Shown: positions 50,045 to 64,000, counted from the first letter of the stretch. The stretch: 64,000 nucleotides of DNA from Fasciola hepatica (GCA_948099385.1 CANUEZ040000206.1:1302001-1366000); one strand, 5' to 3'. Numbers and translations are program-made. The notes: generated from the letters alone by a model not told the origin.

Positions 50045-52147
50045 CTACACTACATGATATAGCAACCTTCCCAAAATCGCTTTATATATGAATGATAAGA
50101 ACCAGCTTCGCGCACACCGATCGACTCCTATGATGGATGACTTCTCTGTAGGGGCCTAAGTACAACCAACGCATTCCCAAATGAACAACCTACACAGCTT
50201 CCTTACTATGCAGGCAATTGATTAGTAGTACGAGATTAGATTATATTAGATTAGATTAGATTTGTATAATATGATTGATCATGCAACTTGAACGCTCAAC
50301 TGAGCATTGAAATCCATGGAAGCACTGTACAGCTGTTTCATCCTCTAAGGGACTCGACTCATCAGCAGTGCACATCGACCGAGCCCCCACGGGCACTCCA
50401 ACAACCGGTGAACCATTGTGAATCGAACAACTTAACAACACAAGGCTATCCGGGATGGTTATCAACGCTTTGTTCAACATCTACACTACATGATATAGCA
50501 ACCTTCCCAAAATCGATTTATATGTGAATGATAAGAACCAGCTTCGCGCACACCGATCGACTCCTATGATGGATGACTTCTCTGTAGGGGCCTAAGTACA
50601 ACCAACGCATTCCCAAATGAAAAACCTACGCAGCTTCCTTACTATGCTTGCAATTGCTTAGTAGTACGAGATTAGATCAGATTACATTAGATTTGTATAA
50701 TATGATTGATCATGCAGCTTGAACGCTCAACTGAGCATTGAAATGGATGGAAGCACTGTACAGCTGTTTCATCCTCTAAGGGACGCGACTCATCAGCATT
50801 GCACATCGACCGAGCCCCCACGGGCACTCCAACAACCGGTGAACCATTGTGAATCGAACAGCTGAACAACACAAGGCTATCCGGGATGGCTCTCAACGCT
50901 TTGTTCAACATCTACACTACATGATATAGCACCCTTCCCAAACTCGCTTTAATTTGAATGGTAAGAACCAGCTTCGCGCACACCGATCGACTCCTATGAT
51001 GGATGACTTCTCTGTAGGGGCCTAAGTACAAACAACGCATTCCCAAATGAACAACCTACACAGCTTCCTTACCATGCATGCAATTGATTAGTAGTACGAG
51101 ATTAGATTAGATTAGATTAGATTAGATTTATATAATATGATTGATCATGCAGCTTGAACGCTCAACTGAGCATTGAAATCCATGGAAGCACTGTACAGCT
51201 GTTTCATCCTCTAAGGGACTCGACTCATCAGCAGTGCACATCGACCGAGCCCCCACGGGCACTCCAACAACCCGTGAACCATTGTGAATCGAACAACTTA
51301 ACAACACAAGTCTATCCGGGATGGCTCTCAACGCTTTGTTCAATATCTACACTACATGATAAAGCACTCTTCACAAACTCGCTTTAAATTTGAATGGTAA
51401 GAACCAGTTTCGCGCACACCGATCGACTCCTATGATGGATGACTTCTCTGTAGGGGCCTAAGTACAAACAACGCATTCCCAAATGAACAACCTACACAGC
51501 TTCCTTACTATGCTTGCAATTGTTTAGTAGTACGAGATTAGATTAGATTAGATTAGATTTGTATAATATGATTGATCATGCAGCTTGAACGCTCAACTGA
51601 GCATTGAAATCCATGGAAGCACTGTACAGCTGTTTCATCCTCTAAGGGACTCGACTCATCAGCAGTGCACATCGACCGAGCCCCCACGGGCACTCCAACA
51701 ACCGGTGAACCATTGTGAATCGAACAACTTAACAACACAAGGCTATCCAGGATGGCTATCAACGCTTTGTTCAACATCTACACTACATGATATAGCACCC
51801 TTCCCAAACTCATTTCAAATTTGAATGGTAAGAACCAGCTTCGCGCACACTGATCGACTCCTATGATGGATGACTTCTCTGTAGGGGCCTAAGTACAACC
51901 AACGCATTCCCAAATGAACAACCTACACAGCTTCCTTACTATGCATGCAATTGATTAGTAGTACGAGATTAGATCAGATCAGATTAGATTTGTATAATAT
52001 GATTGATCATGCAGCTTGAACGCTCAACTGAGCATTGAAATCCATGGAAGCACTGTACAGCTGTTTCATCCTCTAAGGGACTCGACTCATCAGCAGTGCA
52101 CATCGACCGAGCCCCCACGGGCACTCCAACAACCGGTGAACCATTGT

Positions 52148-52216
52148 GAATCGAACAACTTAACAACACAAGGCTATCCGGGATGGCTATCAACGCTTTG
52201 TTCAACATCTACACTA
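52148..52216 (-). promoter_or_regulatory. Possible A-box/B-box-like pair in array B (weak)
   Basis: On the minus strand, TAGTGTAGATG (52206-52216) fits the degenerate RNA polymerase III A-box pattern TRGYNNARNNG. GTTCGATTC (52148-52156) fits the B-box core GWTCRANNC, 49 bases downstream. Both are kept in most B monomers. Array A has TAGTGTATATG and GTTCGACTG, each with one mismatch. The patterns are short and degenerate, no T-run terminator follows closely, and no tRNA fold is evident. It may be chance or a trace of a tRNA-related SINE ancestor. Confidence 0.15.
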
Positions 52217-52380
52217 CATGATATAGCACCCTTCCCAAACTCGCTTTAATTTGAATTGTAAGAACCAGCTTCGCGCACACCGATCGACTCCTATGATGGA
52301 TGACTTCTCTGTAGGGGCCCAAGTACAACCAACGCATTCCCAAATGAACAACCTACACAGCTTCCTTACTATGCATGCAA

Positions 52381-52420
52381 ATTTTTATTAGTGCGAGTTT
52401 AGTACACATTACATTTGTAC
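52381..52420. repeat. Degraded pentamer tract in 425-bp B monomer
   Basis: The usual 'ttgattagtagtacgag' plus GATTA tract is replaced by 'atttttattagtgcgag' and 'tttagtacacattac'. The monomer is six bases shorter. An identical variant lies at 54961-55000. Other altered tracts, with 'gattatatttgatttgtg' and 'atatgtttgatc', lie near 57129 and 58423. Confidence 0.82.
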
Positions 52421-54579
52421 AATATGATTGATCATGCAGCTTGAACGCTCAACTGAGCATTGAAATCCATGGAAGCACTGTACAGCTGTTTCATCCTCTA
52501 AGGGACTCGACTCATCAGCAGTGCACATCGACCGAGCCCCCACGGGCACTCCAACAACCGGTGAACCATTGTGAATCGAACAACTTAACAACACAAGGCT
52601 ATCCGGGATGGCTCTCAACGCTTTGTTCAACATCTACACTACATGATATAGTACCCTTCCCAAACTCGCTTTAAATTTGAATGGTAGGAACCAGCTTCGC
52701 GCACACCGATCGACTCCTATGATGGATGACTTCTCTGTAGGGGCCTAAGTACAACCAACGCATTCCCAAATGAACAACCTACACAGCTTCCTTACTATGC
52801 ATGCAATTGATTAGTAGTACGAGATTAGATCAGATCAGATTAGATTTGTATAATATGATTGATCATGCAGCTTGAACGCTCAACTGAGCATTGAAATCCA
52901 TGGAAGCACTGTACAGCTATTTCATCCTCTATGGGACTCGACTCATCAGCAGTGCACATCGACCGAGCCCCCACGGGCACTCCAACAACCGATGAACCAT
53001 TGTGAATCAAACAACTTAACAACACAAGGCTATCCGGGATGGCTATCAACGCTTTGTTCAACATCTACACTACATGATATAGCACCCTTCCCAAACTCGC
53101 TTCCAATTTGAATGGTAAGAACCAGCTTCGCGCACACCGATCGACTCCTATGATGGATGACTTCTCTGTAGGGGCCTAAGTACAACCAACGCATTCCTAA
53201 ATGAACAACCTACGCAGCTTCCTTACTATGCATGCAATTGATTAGTAGTACGAGATTAGATCAGATCAGATTAGATTTGTATAATATGATTGATCATGCA
53301 GCTTGAACGCTCAACTGAGCATTGAAATCCATGGAAGCACTGTACAGCTGTTTCATCCTCTAAGGGACTCGACTCATCAGCAGTGCTCCTCGACAGAGCC
53401 CCCACGGGCACTCCAACAACCGGTGAACCATTGTGAATCGAACAACCTAACAACAGAAGGCTATCCGGGATGGCTATCAACGCTTTGTTCAACATCTACA
53501 CTACATGATATAGCAACCTTCCCAAACTCGCTTCAAATTTTAATGGTAAGAACCAGCTTCGCGCACACCGATCGACTCCTATGATGGATGACTTCTCTGT
53601 AGGGGCCTAAGTACAACCAACGCATTCCCAAATGAACAACCTACACAGCTTCCTTACTATGCATGCAATTGATTAGTAGTACGAGATTAGATCAGATTAC
53701 ATTAGATTTGTATAATATGATTGATCATGCAGCTTGAACGCTCAACTGAGCATTGAAATCCATGGAAGCACTGTACAGCTGTTTCATCCTCTAAGGGACT
53801 CGACTCATCAGCAGTGCACATCGACCGAGCCCCCACGGGCACTCCAACAACCGGTGAACCATTGTGAATCGAACAACTTAACAACACAAGGCTATCCAGG
53901 AAGGCTATCAACGCTTCGTTCAACATCTACACTACATGATATAGCACCCTTCCCAAACTCGCTTTAAATTTGAATGGTAAGAACCAGCTTCGCGCACACC
54001 GATCGACTCTTATGATGGATGACTTCTCTGTAGGGGCCTAAGTACAACCAACGCATTCCCAAATGAACAACCTACACAGCTTCCTTACTATGCATGCAAT
54101 TGATTAGTAGTACGAGATTAGATCAGATCAGATTAGATTTGTATAATATGATTGATCATGCAGCTTGAACGCTCAACTGAGCATTGAAATCCATGGAAGC
54201 ACTGTACAGCTGTTTCATCCTCCAAGGAACTCGACTCATCAGCAGTGCACATCGACCGAGCCCCCACGGGCACTCCAACAACCGGTGAACCATTGTAAAT
54301 CGAACAACTTAACAACACAAGGCTATCCGGGATGGCTATCAACGCTTTGTTCAACATCTACACTACATGATATAGCACCCTTCCCAAACTCGCTTCAAAT
54401 TTTAATGGTAAGAACCAGCTTCGCGCACACCGATCGACTCCTATGATGGATGACTTCTCTGTAGGGGCCTAAGTACAACCAACGCATTCCCAAATGAACA
54501 ACCTACACAGCTTCCTTACTATGCATGCAATTGATTAGTAGTACGGGATTAGATCAGATCAGATTAGATTTGTATAATA

Positions 54580-55680
54580 TGATTGATCATGCAGCTTGAA
54601 CGCTCAACTGAGCATTGAAATCCATGGAAGCACTGTACAGCTGTTTCATCCTCTAAAGGACTCGACTCATCAGCAGTGCACATCGACCGAGCCCCCACGG
54701 GCACTCCAACAACCGGTGAACCATTGTGAATCGAACAACTTAACAACACAAGGCTATCCGGGATGGCTATCAACGCTTTGTTCAACATCTACACTACATG
54801 ATATAGCACCCTTCCCAAACTCGCTTTAATTTGAATTGTAAGAACCAGCTTCGCGCACACCGATCGACTCCTATGATGGATGACTTCTCTGTAGGGGCCC
54901 AAGTACAACCAACGCATTCCCAAATGAACAACCTACACAGCTTCCTTACTATGCATGCAAATTTTTATTAGTGCGAGTTTAGTACACATTACATTTGTAC
55001 AATATGATTGATCATGCAGCTTGAACGCTCAACTGAGCATTGAAATCCATGGAAGCACTGTACAGCTGTTTCATCCTCTAAGGGACTCGACTCATCAGCA
55101 GTGCACATCGACCGAGCCCCCACGGGCTCTCCAACAACCGGTGAACCATTGTGAATCGAACAACTTAACAACACAAGGCTATCCGGGATGGCTCTCAACG
55201 CTTTGTTCAACATCTACACTACATGATATAGTACCCTTCCCAAACTCGCTTTAAATTTGAATGGTAAGAACCAGCTTCGCGCACACCGATCGACTCCTAT
55301 GATGGATGACTTCTCTGTAGGGGCCTAAGTACAACCAACGCATTCCCAAATGAACAACCTACACAGCTTCCTTACTATGCATGCAATTGATTAGTAGTAC
55401 GAGATTAGATCAGATCAGATTAGATTTGTATAATATGATTGATCATGCAGCTTGAACGCTCAACTGAGCATTGAAATCCATGGAAGCACTGTACAGCTAT
55501 TTCATCCTCTATGGGACTCGACTCATCAGCAGTGCACATCGACCGAGCCCCCACGGGCACTCCAACAACCGGTGAACCATTGTGAATCAAACAACTTAAC
55601 AACACAAGGCTATCCGGGATGGCTATCAACGCTTTGTTCAACATCTACACTACATGATACAGCACCCTTCCCAAACTCGC
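54580..55680 (-). repeat. Array B six-monomer-spaced recurrence, copy 2
   Basis: This is the partner of 52000-53100. It has private changes such as 'cacgggctctcc' near 55123, which is also found near 56844. The distance of 2,580 bp equals five 431-bp units plus one 425-bp unit. Confidence 0.82.
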
Positions 55681-58600
55681 TCTAAATTTGAATGGTAAGA
55701 ACCAGCTTCGCGCACACCGATCGACTCCTATGATGGATGACTTCTCTGTAGGGGCCTAAGTACAACCAACGCATTCCCAAATGAACAACCTACACAGCTT
55801 CCTTACTATGCATGCAATTGATTAGTAGTACGAGATTAGATCAGATTACATTAGATTTGTATAATATGATTGATCATGCAGCTTGAACGCTCAACTGAGC
55901 ATTGAAATCCATGGAAGCACTGTACAGCTGTTTCATCCTCTAAGGGACTCGACTCATCAGCAGTGCACATCGACCTAGCCCCCACGGGCACTCCAACAAC
56001 CGGTGATCCATTGTGAATCGAACAACTTAACAACACAAGGTTATCCGGGACGGCTATCAACGCTTTGTTCAACATCTACACTACATGATATAGCACCATT
56101 CCCAAACTCGCTCTAAATTTGAATGGTAAGAACCAGCTTCGCGCACACCGATCGACTCCTATGATGGATGACTTCTCTGTAGGGGCCTAAGTACAACCAA
56201 CGCATTCCCAAATGAACAACCTACACAGCTTCCTTACTATGCATGCAATTGATTAGTAGTACGAGATTATATCAGATTTGATTAGATTTGTATAATCTGA
56301 TTGATCATGCAGCTTGAACGCTCAACTGAGCATTGAAATCCATGGAAGCACTGTACAGCTGTTTCATCCTCTAAGGGACTCGACTCATCAGCAGTGCACA
56401 TCGACCGAGCCCCCACGGGCACTCCAACAACCGGTGAACCATTGTGAATCGAACAACTTAACAACACAAGGCTATCCGGGATGGCTATCAACGCTTTGTT
56501 CAACATCTACACTACATGATATAGCACCCTTCCCAAACTCGCTTCAAATTTTAATGGTAAGAACCAGCTTCGCGCACACCGATCGACTCCTATGATGGAT
56601 GACTTCTCTGTAGGGGCCTAAGTACAACCAACGCATTCCCAAATGAACAACCTACACAGCTTCCTTACTATGCATGCAATTGATTAGTAGTACGAAATTA
56701 GATCAGATTACATTAGATTTGTATAATATGATTGATCATGCAGCTTGAACGCTCAACTGAGCATTGAAATCCATGGAAGCACTGTACAGCTGTTTCATCC
56801 TCTAAGGGACTCGACTCATCAGCAGTGCACATCGACCGAGCCCCCACGGGCTCTCCAACAACCGGTGAACCATTGTGAATCGAACAACTTAACAACACAA
56901 GGCTATCCGGGATGGCTATCAACGCTTTGTTCAACATCTACACTACATGATATAGCATCCTTCCTAAACTCGCTCTAAATTTGAATGGTAAGAACCAGCT
57001 TCGCGCACACCGATCGACTCCTATGATGGATGACTTCTCTGTAGGGGCCTAAGTACAACCAACGCAATCCCAAATGAACAACCTACACAGCTTCCTTACT
57101 ATGCATGCAATTGATTAGTAGTACGAGATTAGATTATATTTGATTTGTGTAATATGTTTGATCATGCAGCTTGAACGCTCAATTGAGCATTGAAATCCAT
57201 GGAAGCACTGTACAGCTGTTTCATCCTCCAAGGAACTCGACTCATCAGCAGTGCACATCGACCGACAAACACACGGGCACTCCAACAACCGGTGAACCAT
57301 TGTGAATCGAACAACTTAACAACACAAGGCTATCCGGGATGGCTCTCAACGCTTTGTTCAACATCTACACTACATGATATAGCACCCTTCCCAAACTCGC
57401 TCTAAATTTGAATGGTAAGAACCAGCTTCGCGCACACCGATCGACTCCTATGATGGATGACTTCTCTGTAGGGGCCTAAGTACAACCAACGCATTCCCAA
57501 ATGAACAACCTACACAGCTTCCTTACTATGCATGCAATTGATTAGTAGTACGAGATTAGATCAGATTAGATTAGATTTGTATAATATGATTGATCATGCA
57601 GCTTGAACGCTCAACTGAGCATTGAAATCCATGGAAGCACTGTACAGCTGTTTCATCCTCTAAGGGACTCGACTCATCAGCAGTGCACATCGACCGAGCC
57701 CCCACGGGCACTCCAACAACCGGTGAACCATTGTGAATCGAACAACTTAACAACACAAGGCTATCCGGGATGGCTATCAACGCTTTGTTCAACATCTACA
57801 CTACATGATATAGCACCCTTCCCAAACTCATTTCAAATTTGAATGGTAAGAACCAGCTTCGCGCACACCGATCGACTCCTATGATGGATGACTTCTCTGT
57901 AGGGGCCTAAGTACAAACAACGCATTCCCAAATGAACAACCTACACAGCTTCCTTACTATGCATGCAATTGATTAGTAGTACGAGATTAGATCAGATTAG
58001 ATTATATTTGTATAATATGATTGATCATGCAGCTTGAACGCTCAACTGAGCATTGAAATCCATGGAAGCACTGTACAGCTGTTTCATCCTCTAAGGGACT
58101 CGACTCATCAGCAGTGCACATCGACCGAGCCCCCACGGGCACTCCAACAACCGGTGAACCATTGTGAATCGAACAACTTAACAACACAAGGCTATCCGGG
58201 ATGGCTCTCAACGCTTTGTTCAACATCTACACTACATGATATAGCACCCTTCCCAAACTCGCTTCAAATTTGAATGGTAAGAACCAGCTTCGCGCACACC
58301 GATCGACTCCTATGATGGATGACTTCTCTGTAGGGGCCTAAGTACAACCAACGCATTCCCAAATGAACAACCTACACAGCTTCCTTACTATGCATGCAAT
58401 TGATTAGTTGTACGATTTAAGATTATATTTGATTTGTGTAATATGTTTGATCATGCAGCTTGAACGCTCAATTGAGCATTGAAATCCATGGAAGCACTGT
58501 ACAGCTGTTTCATCCTCTAAGGGACTCGACTCATCAGCAGTGCACATCGACCGAGCCCCCACGGGCACTCCAACAACCGGTGAACCATTGTGAATCGAAC

Positions 58601-61600
58601 AACTTAACAACACAAGGCTATCCGGGATGGCTCTCAACGCTTTGTTGAACATCTACACTACATGATATAGCACCATTCCCAAACTCGCTCTAAATTTGAA
58701 TGGTAAGAACCAGCTTCGCGCACACCGATCGACTCCTATGATGGATGACTTCTCTGTAGGGGCCTAAGTACAACCAACGCATTCCCAAATGAACAACCTA
58801 CACAGCTTCCTTACTATGCATGCAATTGATAAGTAGTACGAGATTAGATCAGATTAGATTAGATTTGTATAATATGATTGATCATGCAGCTTGAACGCTC
58901 AACTGAGCATTGAAATCCATGGAAGCACTGTACAGCTGTTTCATCCTCTAAGGGACTCGACTCATCAGCAGTGCACATCGACCGAGCCCCCACGGGCACT
59001 CCAACAACCGGTGAACCATTGTGAATCGAACAACTTAACAACACAAGGCTATCCGGGATGGCTCTCAACGCTTTGTTCAACATCTACACTACATGATATA
59101 GCACCCTTCCCAAACTCGCTTTAAATTTGAATGGTATGAACCAGCTTCGCGCACACCGATCGACTCCTATGATGGATGACTTCTCTGTAGGGGCCTAAGT
59201 ACAAACAACGCATTCCCAAATGAACAACCTACACAGCTTCCTTACTATGCATGCAATTGATTAGTAGTACGAGATTAGATCAGATTAGATTATATTTGTA
59301 TAATATGATTGATCATGCAGCTTGAACACTCAATTGAGCATTGAAATCCATGGAAGCAATGAACAGCTGTTTCATCCTCTAAGGGACTCGACTCATCAGC
59401 AGTGCACATCGACCGAGCCCCCATGGGCACTCCAACAACCGGTGAACCATTGTAAATCGAACAACTTAACAACACAAGTCTATCCGGGATGGCTATCAAC
59501 GCTTCGTTCAACATCTACACTACATGATATAGCACCCTTCCCAAACTCGCTTTAAATTTGAATGGTAAGAACCAGCTTCGCGCACACCGATCGACTCCTA
59601 TGATGGATGACTTCTCTGTAGGGGCCTAAGTACAACCAACGCATTCCCAAATGAACAACCTACACAGCTTCCTTACTATGCATGCAATTGATTAGTAGTA
59701 CGAGATTAGATCAGATCAGATTAGATTTGTATAATATGATTGATCATGCAGCTTGAACGCTCAACTGAGCATTGAAATCCATGGAAGCACTGTACAGCTG
59801 TTTCATCCTCCAAGGAACTCGACTCATCAGCAGTGCACATCGACCGAGCCCCCACGGGCACTCCAACAACCGGTGAACCATTGTGAATCGAACAACTTAA
59901 CAACACAAGGCTATCCGGGATGGCTCTCAACGCATTGTTCAACATCTACACTACATGATATAGCACCATTCCCAAACTCGCTTCAAATTTGAATGGTAAG
60001 AACCAGCTTCGCGCACACCGATCGACTCCTATGATGGATGACTTCTCTGTAGGGGCCTAAGTACAACCAACGCATTCCCAAATGAACAACCTACACAGCT
60101 TCCTTACTATGCATGCAATTGATTAGTAGTACGAGATTAGATCAGATTAGATTAGATTTGTATAATATGATTGATCATGCAGCTTGAACGCTCAACTGAG
60201 CATTGAAATCCATGGAAGCACTGTACAGCTGTTTCATCCTCTAAGGGACTCGACTCATCAGCAGTGCACATCGACCGAGCCCCCACGGGCACTCCAACAA
60301 CCGGTGAACCATTGTGAATCGAACAACTTAACAACACAAGGCTATCCGGGATGGCTCTCAACGCTTTGTTCAACATCTACACTACATGATATAGCACCCT
60401 TCCCAAACTCGCTTTAAATTTGAATGGTATGAACCAGCTTCGCGCACACCGATCGACTCCTATGATGGATGCCTTCTCTGTAGGGGCCTAAGTACAACCA
60501 ACGCATTCCCAAATGAACAACCTACACAGCTTCCTTACTATGCATGCAATTGATTAGTAGTACGAGATTAGATCAGATTACATTAGATTTGTATAATATG
60601 ATTGATCATGCAGCTCGAACGCTCAACTGAGCATTGAAATCCATGGAAGCACTGTACAGCTGTTTCATCCTCTAAGGGACTCGACTCATCAGCAGTGCAC
60701 ATCGACCGAGCCCCCACGGGCAATCCAACAACCGGTGAACCATTGTGAATCGAACAACTTAACAACACAAGGCTATCCGGGATGGCTCTCAACGCTTTGT
60801 TCAACATCTACACTACATGATATAGCACCCTTCCCAAACTCGCTTCAAATTTGAATGGTAAGAACCAGCTTCGCGCACATCGATCGACTCCTTTGATGGA
60901 TGACTTCTCTGTAGGGGCCTCAGTACAACCAACGCATTCCCAAATGAACAACCTACACAGCTTCCTTACTATGCATGCAATTGATTAGTGGTACGAGATT
61001 AGATCAGATTAGAATAGATTTGTATAATATGATTGATCATGCAGCTTGAACGCTCAACTGAGCATTGAAATCCATGGAAGCACTGTACAGCTGTTTCATC
61101 CTCCAAGGAACTCGACTCATCAGCAGTGCACATCGATCGAGCCCCCACGGGCACTCCAACAACCGGTGAACCATTGTGAATCGAACAACTTAACAACACA
61201 AGGCTATCCGGGATGGCTCTCAACGCTTTGTTGAACATCTACACTACATGATATAGCACCCTTCCCAAACTCGCTTTAAATTTGAATGGTAGGAACCAGC
61301 TTCGCGCACACCGATCGACTCCTATGATGGATGACTTCTCTGTAGGGGCCTAAGTACAAACAACGCATTCCCAAATGAACAACCTACACAGCTTCCTTAC
61401 TATGCATGCAATTGATTAGTAGTACGAGATTAGATCAGATTAGATTATATTTGTATAATATGATTGATCATGCAGCTTGAACACTCAATTGAGCATTGAA
61501 ATCCATGGAAGCACTGAACAGCTGTTTCATCCTCTAAGGGACTCGACTCATCAGCAGTGCACATCGACCGAGCCCCCACGGGCACTCCAACAACCGGTGA

Positions 61601-64000
61601 ACCATTGTAAATCGAACAACTTAACAACACAAGGCTATCCGGGATGGCTATCAACGCTTTGTTCAACATCTACACTACATGATATAGCACCCTTCCCAAA
61701 CTCGCTTTAAATTTGAATGGTATGAACCAGCTTCGCGCACACCGATCGACTCCTATGATGGATGCCTTCTCTGTAGGGGCCTAAGTACAACCAACACATT
61801 CCCAAATGAACAACCTACACAGCTTCCTTACTATGCATGCAATTGATTAGTAGTACGAGATTATATCAGATTTGATTAGATTTGTATAATATGCTTGATC
61901 ATGCAGCTTGAACGCTCAACTGAGCATTGAAATCCATGGAAGCACTGTACAGCTGTTTCATCCTCTAAGGGACTCGACTCATCAGCAGTGCACATCGACC
62001 GAGCCCCCACGGGCACTCCAACAACCGGTGAACCATTGTGAATCGAACAACTTAACAACACAAGGCTATCCGGGATGGCTATCAACGCTTTGTTCAACAT
62101 CTACACTACATGATATTGCACCCTTCCCAAACTCGCTTCAAATTTGAATGGTAAGAACCAGCTTCGCGCACAACGATCCACTCCTATGATGGATGACTTC
62201 TCTGTAGGGGCCTAAGTACAACCAACGCATTCCCAAATGAACAACCTACACAGCTTCCTTACTATGCATGCAATTGATTAGTAGTACGAGATTAGATCAG
62301 ATTACATTAGATTTGTATAATATGATTGATCATGCAGCTTGAACGCTCAACTGAGCATTGAAATCCATGGAAGCACTGTACAGCTGTTTCATCCTCTAAG
62401 GGACTCGACTCATCAGCAGTGCACATCGACAGAGCCCCCACGGGCACTCCAACAACCGGTGAACCATTGTGAATCGAACAACTTAACAACACAAGGCTAT
62501 CCGGGATGGCTCTCTACGCATTGTTCAACATCTACATTACATGATATAGCATCCTTCCTAAACTCGCTCTAAATTTGAATGGTAAGAACCAGCTTCGCGC
62601 ACACCGATCGACTCCTATGATGGATGCCTTCTCTGTAGGGGCCTAAGTACAACCAACGCATTCCCAAATGAACAACCTACACAGCTTCCTTACTATGCAT
62701 GCAATTGATTAGTAGTACGAGATTAGATCAGATTAGATTAGATTTGTATAATATGATTGATCATGCAGCTTGAACGCTCAACTGAGCATTGAAATCCATG
62801 GAAGCACTGTACAGCTGTTTCATCCTCTAAGGGACTCGACTCATCAGCAGTGCACATCGACCGAGCCCCCACGGGCACTCCAACAACCGGTGAACCATTG
62901 TGAATCGAACAACTTAACAACACAAGGCTATCCGGGATGGCTATCAACGCTTTGTTGAACATCTACACTACATGATATAGCACCCTTCCCAAACTCGCTT
63001 TAAATTTGAATGGTAAGAACCAGCTTCGCGCACATCGATCGACTCCTATGATGGATGACTTCTCTGTAGGGGCCTAAGTACAACCAACGCATTCCCAAAT
63101 GAACAACCTACACAGCTTCCTTACTATGCATGCAATTGATTAGTGGTACGAGATTAGATCAGATTAGATTAGATTTGTATAATATGATTGATCATGCAGC
63201 TTGAACGCTCAACTGAGCATTGAAATCCATGGAAGCACTGTACAGCTGTTTCATCCTCCAAGGAACTCGACTCATCAGCAGTGCACATCGACCGAGCCCC
63301 CACGGGCACTCCAACAACCGGTGAACCATTGTGGATCGAACAACTTAACAACACAAGGCTATCCGGGATGGCTATCAACGCTTTGTTCAACATCTACACT
63401 ACATGATATAGCACCCTTCCCAAACTCGCTCTAAATTTGAATGGTAAGAACCAGCTTCGCGCACACCGATCGACTCCTATGATGGATGACTTCTCTGTAG
63501 GGGCCTAAGTACAACCAACGCATTCCCAAATGAACAACCTACACAGCTTCCTTACTATGCATGCAATTGATTAGTAGTACGAGATTAGATCAGATTAGAT
63601 TAGATTTGTATAATATAATTGATCATGCAGCTTGAACGCTCAACTGAGCATTGAAATGGATGGAAGCACTGTACAGCTGTTTCATCCTCTAAGGGACTCG
63701 ACTCATCAGCAGTGCACATCGACCGAGCCCCCACGGGCACTCCAACAACCGGTGAACCATTGTGAATCGAACAACTTAACAACACAAGGCTATCCGGGAT
63801 GGCTATCAACGCTTTGTTCAACATCTACACTACATGATATAGCACCCTTCCCAAACTCGCTTCAAATTTGAATGGTAAGAACCAGCTTCGCGCACACCGA
63901 TCGACTCCTATGATGGATGACTTCTCTGTAGGGGCCTAAGTACAACCAACGCATTCCCAAATGAACAACCTACACAGCTTCCTTACTATGCATGCAATTG

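Larger units (their letters stand above)
52000..53100 (-). repeat. Array B six-monomer-spaced recurrence, copy 1
   Basis: Rare features recur 2,580 bp downstream: 'taatttgaattgtaag' (52247 and 54827), the degraded pentamer tract (52381 and 54961), 'gatatagtaccc' (52646 and 55226) and the pair 'cagctatttcat' with 'ctctatggg' (52916 and 55496). About three monomers are shared. Units further out diverge, for example 'tgctcctcgacag' near 53385 has no partner. Confidence 0.82.
45831..64000 (-). repeat. Satellite array B, about 431-bp monomers, inverted relative to A
   Basis: There are 42 landmark copies, followed here by the minus-strand ATG of 'ATGTTGAAC' (plus-strand right edge). Edges are 46160, 46596, then every 431 to 50044; 50480, 50911, 51346, 51777, 52208, 52633, then every 431 to 54788; 55213, then every 431 to 56937; 57364, 57795, 58226, 58652, then every 431 to 63824. 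Read on the minus strand, the order of blocks is the same as in array A: 'gtgctatatcatgtagtg', 'gttgaacaaagcgttga', 'ggatagccttgtg', the double palindrome, 'caagctgcatg', 'catattatacaaatct', 'gggaatgc', 'gatcggtgtgcg'. It is a diverged sister family of A. The array runs past the window end. Confidence 0.97.

Noticed and set aside
45968..63871. Overlapping open frames on both strands of array B (62-93 codons) as genes
   Set aside because: Both strands are open over the same DNA in each monomer, the plus-strand ones start at TTG, and the monomer length of 431 breaks any frame between units. They are low-stop-density artefacts of the repeat.
1..64000. CENP-B box (nTTCGnnnnAnnCGGGn)
   Set aside because: I checked the TTCG-containing segments by eye on both strands of the A and B consensus. 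None has the required A and CGGG at the right spacing.

Overview
This 64 kb window is made entirely of tandem satellite DNA. I found no protein-coding gene, RNA gene, transposon, CRISPR array or unique-sequence stretch. That fits a constitutive heterochromatin, centromeric or pericentromeric block of a eukaryotic chromosome. The species cannot be told from the sequence, and I do not recognise the satellite as a named family.

Layout. Positions 1 to about 45,830 hold array A: 108 complete head-to-tail monomers plus a partial at each end. Monomers are almost all exactly 423 bp, and the last 34 in a row show no net length change. From about 45,831 to the window end lies array B: 42 landmark copies of a second monomer, usually 431 bp with 425-436 bp variants. 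The minus strand of B aligns with the plus strand of A along the whole monomer (roughly three quarters identical by eye, with several near-identical blocks of 11-23 bp). A and B are therefore two diverged families of one satellite, joined in opposite orientation. The joint near 45,830 is a single degenerate breakpoint at which the two arrays converge, and it does not fall at the same monomer phase on the two sides.

Within the arrays there is higher-order structure. Array A has a 9-monomer block duplicated in tandem (6,897-10,704 and 10,705-14,512), a 3-monomer block present three times (about 33.4-37.2 kb), smaller 2- to 4-monomer recurrences, and regional domains marked by diagnostic variants. 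Array B has a 3-monomer block duplicated (47,459-48,751 and 48,752-50,044) and a recurrence at six monomers (about 52.0-53.1 and 54.6-55.7 kb). These patterns are what unequal exchange and gene conversion produce.

The families differ mainly by two short internal expansions. A has a purine-rich GAAAGC hexamer tract. B has a length-variable GATTA pentamer tract that accounts for most of its monomer-length variation. Both keep an overlapping double palindrome (ACAGCTGT and CTGTACAG) in nearly every copy, the best candidate for a protein-binding site. Short open frames of 60-93 codons recur in every monomer, but they are by-products of the repeat. Most long A frames begin at TTG, and they are interrupted in every unit and frameshifted in some.
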